Source: JANXVV01 sp038230975
GTDB taxonomy: Bacteria > Planctomycetota > Phycisphaerae > Tepidisphaerales > Tepidisphaeraceae
Direction of reading: 5' to 3'
Assembly: GCA_038230975.1 (NCBI GenBank)
Contig: JBBRMF010000239.1
Coordinates: 1 to 8,050, forward strand
Length of the DNA: 8,050 bases
A program made the translations under genes and the position numbers. The notes beneath the pieces were generated by a model. It was not told the origin of the DNA, did no database searches, and was given only the letters and a program-made list of their open reading frames with translations. Shown here one piece after another: positions 5,744 through 8,050 of this stretch. The stretch's first letter is position 1. Each line of letters opens with the position of its first letter.

Positions 5744-6760
5744 ATGCATCAGACTTTGTTTGAACACCTCGAAGGCCGACGATTGATGTCTTCCGGTGGA
5801 TTTTCCGGTAGCTTTCTGGATCGTCATGAAGGCGGTGGGGCGATCGTCGCCAGCCAACGTCACGAACGCGAAGTGGGTGACCGCAATGGCGCGAACCAGG
5901 CCATCACCTACTCCATCGCCGTCATAGCCAAAAACTTGACACGGCCCACCGGCATCACCGTCGGCAAGGATGGCAGCATTTACTACACGCTCGTCCCCAC
6001 GGCCGGCGTCGCCGGTGGGCAAAACGCCGTCGCCAAACTCTCGCCGGACGGGACCACGACCCTGCTCCATCAAGGCGAGCCGGAACCCACGAATATCTCC
6101 ATCGCCCGCGACGGCACCCTCTACTGGACCTGCAAATCCGCCGGTGTCATCCTCGAACAAAAACCCGATGGGACCACTACCAAACTCCTCACCGGTCTGA
6201 ACAAACCCACGGGTATCGCCATCGATCCCAGCGGTCAAAATCTCTACTTCACGCAAGTTCCCACGCCCGGCGTCAAAGGCTCTGATGGTGGCACCAACAC
6301 CGTCAGCAAACTCAATCTTTCCACCGGCGTGGTCACCGTCCTTCATACCGGCGATCCGGAACCCACCGACATCGCCGCCGACCGCAACGGTAACGTCTAT
6401 TGGACCTGCAAGTCCGCCGGTGTCATTGTTGAACAAACCGCCCTCGGTGTCACCAGCGTCATTCTCAAAGGCCTCAACAAACCCACCGGCATTGCCGTCG
6501 ACCGTTCCGGCAAGCACCTCTACTTCACCGAAGTGCCCACCCCCGGTGTCAAAGGCGCGGACGGCGGCACCAACACCGTCAATCGCCTCGATCTCAAAAC
6601 CATGACTCGCACTGTCATCCATTCCGGTGATCCAGACCCGCAGGATATTGCGATTGATCGTCGCGGAAACGTCTACTGGACCTGCCGCACTGCAGGTGTC
6701 ATCGTCAAAGCCACGCGATCCGGCGGCGAAGACAACACCGAAAACGCGGATGATCGTTAG
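5744..6760 (+). CDS. Secreted six-bladed beta-propeller protein with planctomycete LEGRRLMS N-terminal tag
   Basis: 338 residues from the ATG at 5744, which has GGAG 5 nt upstream. An in-frame ATG at 5681 lies in a poor context and would precede the tag oddly. The N-terminus MHQTLFEHLEGRRLMSSGG matches the LEPR/LESRRLLS-type tag that opens many large extracellular planctomycete proteins; there is no ordinary signal peptide. From about residue 62 the protein is six NHL/SMP-30-like blades, starting near PTGITV (68), PTNISI (115), PTGIAI (155), PTDIAA (207), PTGIAV (247) and PQDIAI (299). They fall into three units of about 90 residues. Each unit has a long loop (VPTPGVKG..GGTNTV in units 2-3) and a YWTC.(S/T)AGVI strand with one Cys (130, 222, 314). 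The C-terminal tail is short and acidic. No catalytic residues are recognised; a binding or scaffold role outside the cell is inferred. The next gene, a PEP-CTERM protein, follows after 111 bp. Confidence 0.85.
   Translation: MHQTLFEHLEGRRLMSSGGFSGSFLDRHEGGGAIVASQRHEREVGDRNGANQAITYSIAVIAKNLTRPTGITVGKDGSIYYTLVPTAGVAGGQNAVAKLSPDGTTTLLHQGEPEPTNISIARDGTLYWTCKSAGVILEQKPDGTTTKLLTGLNKPTGIAIDPSGQNLYFTQVPTPGVKGSDGGTNTVSKLNLSTGVVTVLHTGDPEPTDIAADRNGNVYWTCKSAGVIVEQTALGVTSVILKGLNKPTGIAVDRSGKHLYFTEVPTPGVKGADGGTNTVNRLDLKTMTRTVIHSGDPDPQDIAIDRRGNVYWTCRTAGVIVKATRSGGEDNTENADDR
5927..6721 (+). repeat. Three tandem two-blade coding repeats within the propeller gene
   Basis: Units run about 5927-6193, 6194-6469 and 6470-6721. 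Units 2 and 3 are nearly the same protein (GLNKPTGIA.D.SG..LYFT, then .VPTPGVKG.DGGTNTV), each 92 residues from one GLNKPTG to the equivalent position. Unit 1 is more diverged (KNLTRPTGITVGKDG, VPTAGVAGGQNAV). Most base differences between units 2 and 3 are at third codon positions, so the duplication is not very recent and the protein sequence has been held by selection. Confidence 0.85.
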
Positions 6761-6871
6761 ACATCGTGTAAAAAAGGGGTCACTACTCATTGGTCACAGT
6801 CCAACCGCGTGCCGTCCAAACCCATCAATGTGTTTCCCTGAACTATTCGTGCTTTTTTTGGAGAGAATTAA

Positions 6872-7687
6872 ATGCGTTTTGTAAAATCCAGTATCGTGTC
6901 CGCCGTGGCCCTCGCGTTATCGGCAATGGATGCTTCTGCAGCGATGGTGCAACTGCGTGTGACCGTTGAAAACCTCGCCCCCGCCAATAGCGTCTCATTC
7001 GCGCCGCTTCGTTTCGGCATCGGACAAGGAACGTTCGATTCCTTCAACAACGGACAAACAGCATCGCTCTTCGGGCAGCCTTCCATTGCCACCGCGCCGA
7101 TCGTGACGATTGCCGAAGGGGGTTCCGGGTCCACCTGGCTCCCCGCCTTTGCCGGTGCCGATCCAACCGCCAACATCGGCAGCGTCACCGGATCGACCGG
7201 CGGGCCCATTCTGCCTGGCACGACAAACTCTTCTGTCTTCACCGTTGACACGGCCAACCGATTCTTCACCTTCGGCACGATGGTCGTCCCCAGCAATGAC
7301 CTTTTTCTCGGCAACGACAACCCGCAGCAGTTCCCCATCTTTGATGCTGCGGGAAACCTCAGCCTTTCCAGCTTTACTCAAAAAGCCGGTGCCGTCTGGG
7401 ACGCCGGTTCAGAAACCCAGGATCCTGCCAACGCCGCGTTTCTGGTCGGAGGTGTAAACGCTCAAAGAGTCGATGAGAATCAACCCGTATCATTTAACTT
7501 CGGACATCTTTCGGCCTACAACGGGTTGACCACCGCCGCCGGTTATGTCTTTGACAGCACACTGCTCTCGGCGGATTCAGACATCTTCCGCGTCTCCTTC
7601 GCCGTTGTACCGGAACCAACCACCTTGGTTTTTAGTGCCCTGCTTTGCGGAATGCTCATCCGCCGATCACGCTCCGTGACGCGATAA
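6872..7687 (+). CDS. Spondin-domain protein with PEP-CTERM sorting signal
   Basis: 271 residues; ATG preceded by GGAGAG with a 6-nt gap. Residues 1-24 are a Sec signal peptide (basic MRFVK, hydrophobic core, ASA-AM cleavage). The domain from about 27 to 195 follows the bacterial Spondin_N pattern: LRVTVENLAPANS at 28-40, IVTIAEGGSGSTWL at 77-90, ANRFFTFGTMVVPSNDLFLG at 128-147, then NDNPQQFPIFDAAGN. The C-terminus is a PEP-CTERM tripartite signal: P247-E-P249, a hydrophobic stretch 251-263, and R264-R265-S-R. Such signals are cut by an exosortase, and the protein ends up in the outer envelope or extracellular matrix. Function beyond surface adhesion-like roles of spondin folds is unknown. It lies 111 bp after the propeller gene on the same strand and ends 8 bp before a strong hairpin. 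No exosortase is in the window. Confidence 0.9.
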   Translation: MRFVKSSIVSAVALALSAMDASAAMVQLRVTVENLAPANSVSFAPLRFGIGQGTFDSFNNGQTASLFGQPSIATAPIVTIAEGGSGSTWLPAFAGADPTANIGSVTGSTGGPILPGTTNSSVFTVDTANRFFTFGTMVVPSNDLFLGNDNPQQFPIFDAAGNLSLSSFTQKAGAVWDAGSETQDPANAAFLVGGVNAQRVDENQPVSFNFGHLSAYNGLTTAAGYVFDSTLLSADSDIFRVSFAVVPEPTTLVFSALLCGMLIRRSRSVTR

Positions 7688-7695
7688 ACCTCGCC

Positions 7696-7738
7696 GGAAC
7701 AAAATAGCACGGGCATCTCGCCCGTGCTATTTTGTTCC
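7696..7738. terminator. Perfect 19-bp-arm hairpin, likely bidirectional terminator
   Basis: Left arm GGAACAAAATAGCACGGGC (7696-7714), 5-nt loop atctc, and an exact complement at 7720-7738. The GC-rich tip is followed by ATTTTGTT in both directions because of the symmetry, so it can act as an intrinsic terminator on either strand. It sits between the convergent spondin-domain gene (ends 7687) and the TauE/SafE gene (ends 7772). The core GGGCATCTCGCCC recurs in imperfect form at 4533-4545, so it may also be a dispersed repeat. Confidence 0.8.
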
Positions 7739-7771
7739 ATCATTTTTCGGGAATTCGATTTTCGTCATTCG

Positions 7772-8050
7772 TTATTTTCCCCCGTAGTTTTTCCAAAAAT
7801 AAAACGCCGTCAAACTCGCCCCGATGAATAAGATCACTCCCCGAAGATATTCCTGTTTCACTCGGCGAGCCCCGGCCATTCCCACGACGCCGCCCACAAT
7901 CGCGGCCACCATCATCAAGAACGCAACTTGCCAATCCACCCGCGCATCCCCTGCGCGGCTGCAGAGGAAGATGATGCTCGCGACGCCATTGATCAAGGTG
8001 GAGAGCAGGACTTTCATCGCGTTCATCTGATTGAGGTTGTCGAGGCCGAC
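7772..8050 (-). CDS. TauE/SafE-family (TSUP) membrane permease, C-terminal part
   Basis: The frame is open to the window edge (residues VGLDNLNQ precede the first in-window ATG at 8024-8026), so this is the last 92 residues of a longer protein rather than an 84-residue one. The sequence has the C-terminal pattern of TauE/SafE permeases: DNLNQMNAMKVLLSTLINGV, a hydrophobic segment with FLCSRAGDARVDW, then a helix ending in GGVVGMAGARRVKQ, and a final helix LRGVILFIGASLTAFYF. Members carry sulfite, sulfonate or other organic/inorganic anions across the inner membrane, but substrate cannot be predicted. The usual length is about 250 residues in 7-8 helices; here about three helices are visible. 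Stop TAA at 7772-7774, with the shared hairpin 34 bp beyond. Confidence 0.85.
   Translation of the reverse strand, partial: VGLDNLNQMNAMKVLLSTLINGVASIIFLCSRAGDARVDWQVAFLMMVAAIVGGVVGMAGARRVKQEYLRGVILFIGASLTAFYFWKNYGGK

Noticed and set aside
5729..6790. 353-codon open frame on the minus strand
   Set aside because: Antisense shadow of the repeat-rich propeller gene; Gly/Asp-rich with no recognisable domain.
1..8050. tRNA, rRNA, CRISPR array, insertion sequence or prophage
   Set aside because: I looked for cloverleaf ends, regularly spaced direct repeats, transposase motifs and phage genes and saw none.

Overview
The window looks like chromosomal DNA from a planctomycete, probably the Phycisphaerae/Tepidisphaerales side. 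I infer this from four kinds of protein seen together: type II secretion-like pseudopilins with an N-terminal GFTLVELLVVIGIIALLISILLPAL-type helix and a C-terminal H-X9-DG motif, a secreted protein opening with the FEHLEGRRLMS tag, a PEP-CTERM protein, and an ECF sigma/zinc-finger anti-sigma pair. No search could be run, so the taxonomy is recognition, not proof.

Layout, left to right. (1) 1-1206, minus strand: two pseudopilin genes in tandem, the second cut by the window edge. (2) 1207-1434: a divergent control region with a 12-bp palindrome and a GGAGGC hairpin. (3) 1435-3264, plus: a complete class B penicillin-binding protein of the FtsI type, not flanked by other cell-wall or division genes here. 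(4) 3344-3826, plus: remains of a two-gene DUF433 / PIN-like DUF5615 toxin-antitoxin-type operon. Each gene has lost its start frame at a short A/T run, and the second also has an in-frame TGA. (5) 3799-4425, minus: a 208-residue protein of unknown function in visibly more A+T-rich DNA, with its own good promoter candidate. (6) 4618-5543, minus: an ECF sigma factor and its anti-sigma factor, overlapping by ATGA. (7) 5744-7687, plus: two exported or surface proteins, a six-bladed beta-propeller made of three copies of a two-blade unit and a spondin-domain PEP-CTERM protein. (8) 7696-7738: a perfect 19-bp-arm hairpin between convergent genes. (9) 7772-8050, minus: the C-terminal part of a TauE/SafE-type membrane permease.

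How parts may work together: the sigma/anti-sigma operon is divergent from the propeller gene, so envelope or secreted-protein control by this sigma factor is possible but unproven. The pilins, FtsI, propeller and PEP-CTERM protein all act at or beyond the cytoplasmic membrane. The points most worth a second look are the decayed DUF433/DUF5615 pair, which simple ORF calling misses, the threefold internal symmetry of the propeller, and the recurring short hairpin elements between genes. I do not see a clearly new multi-gene system.
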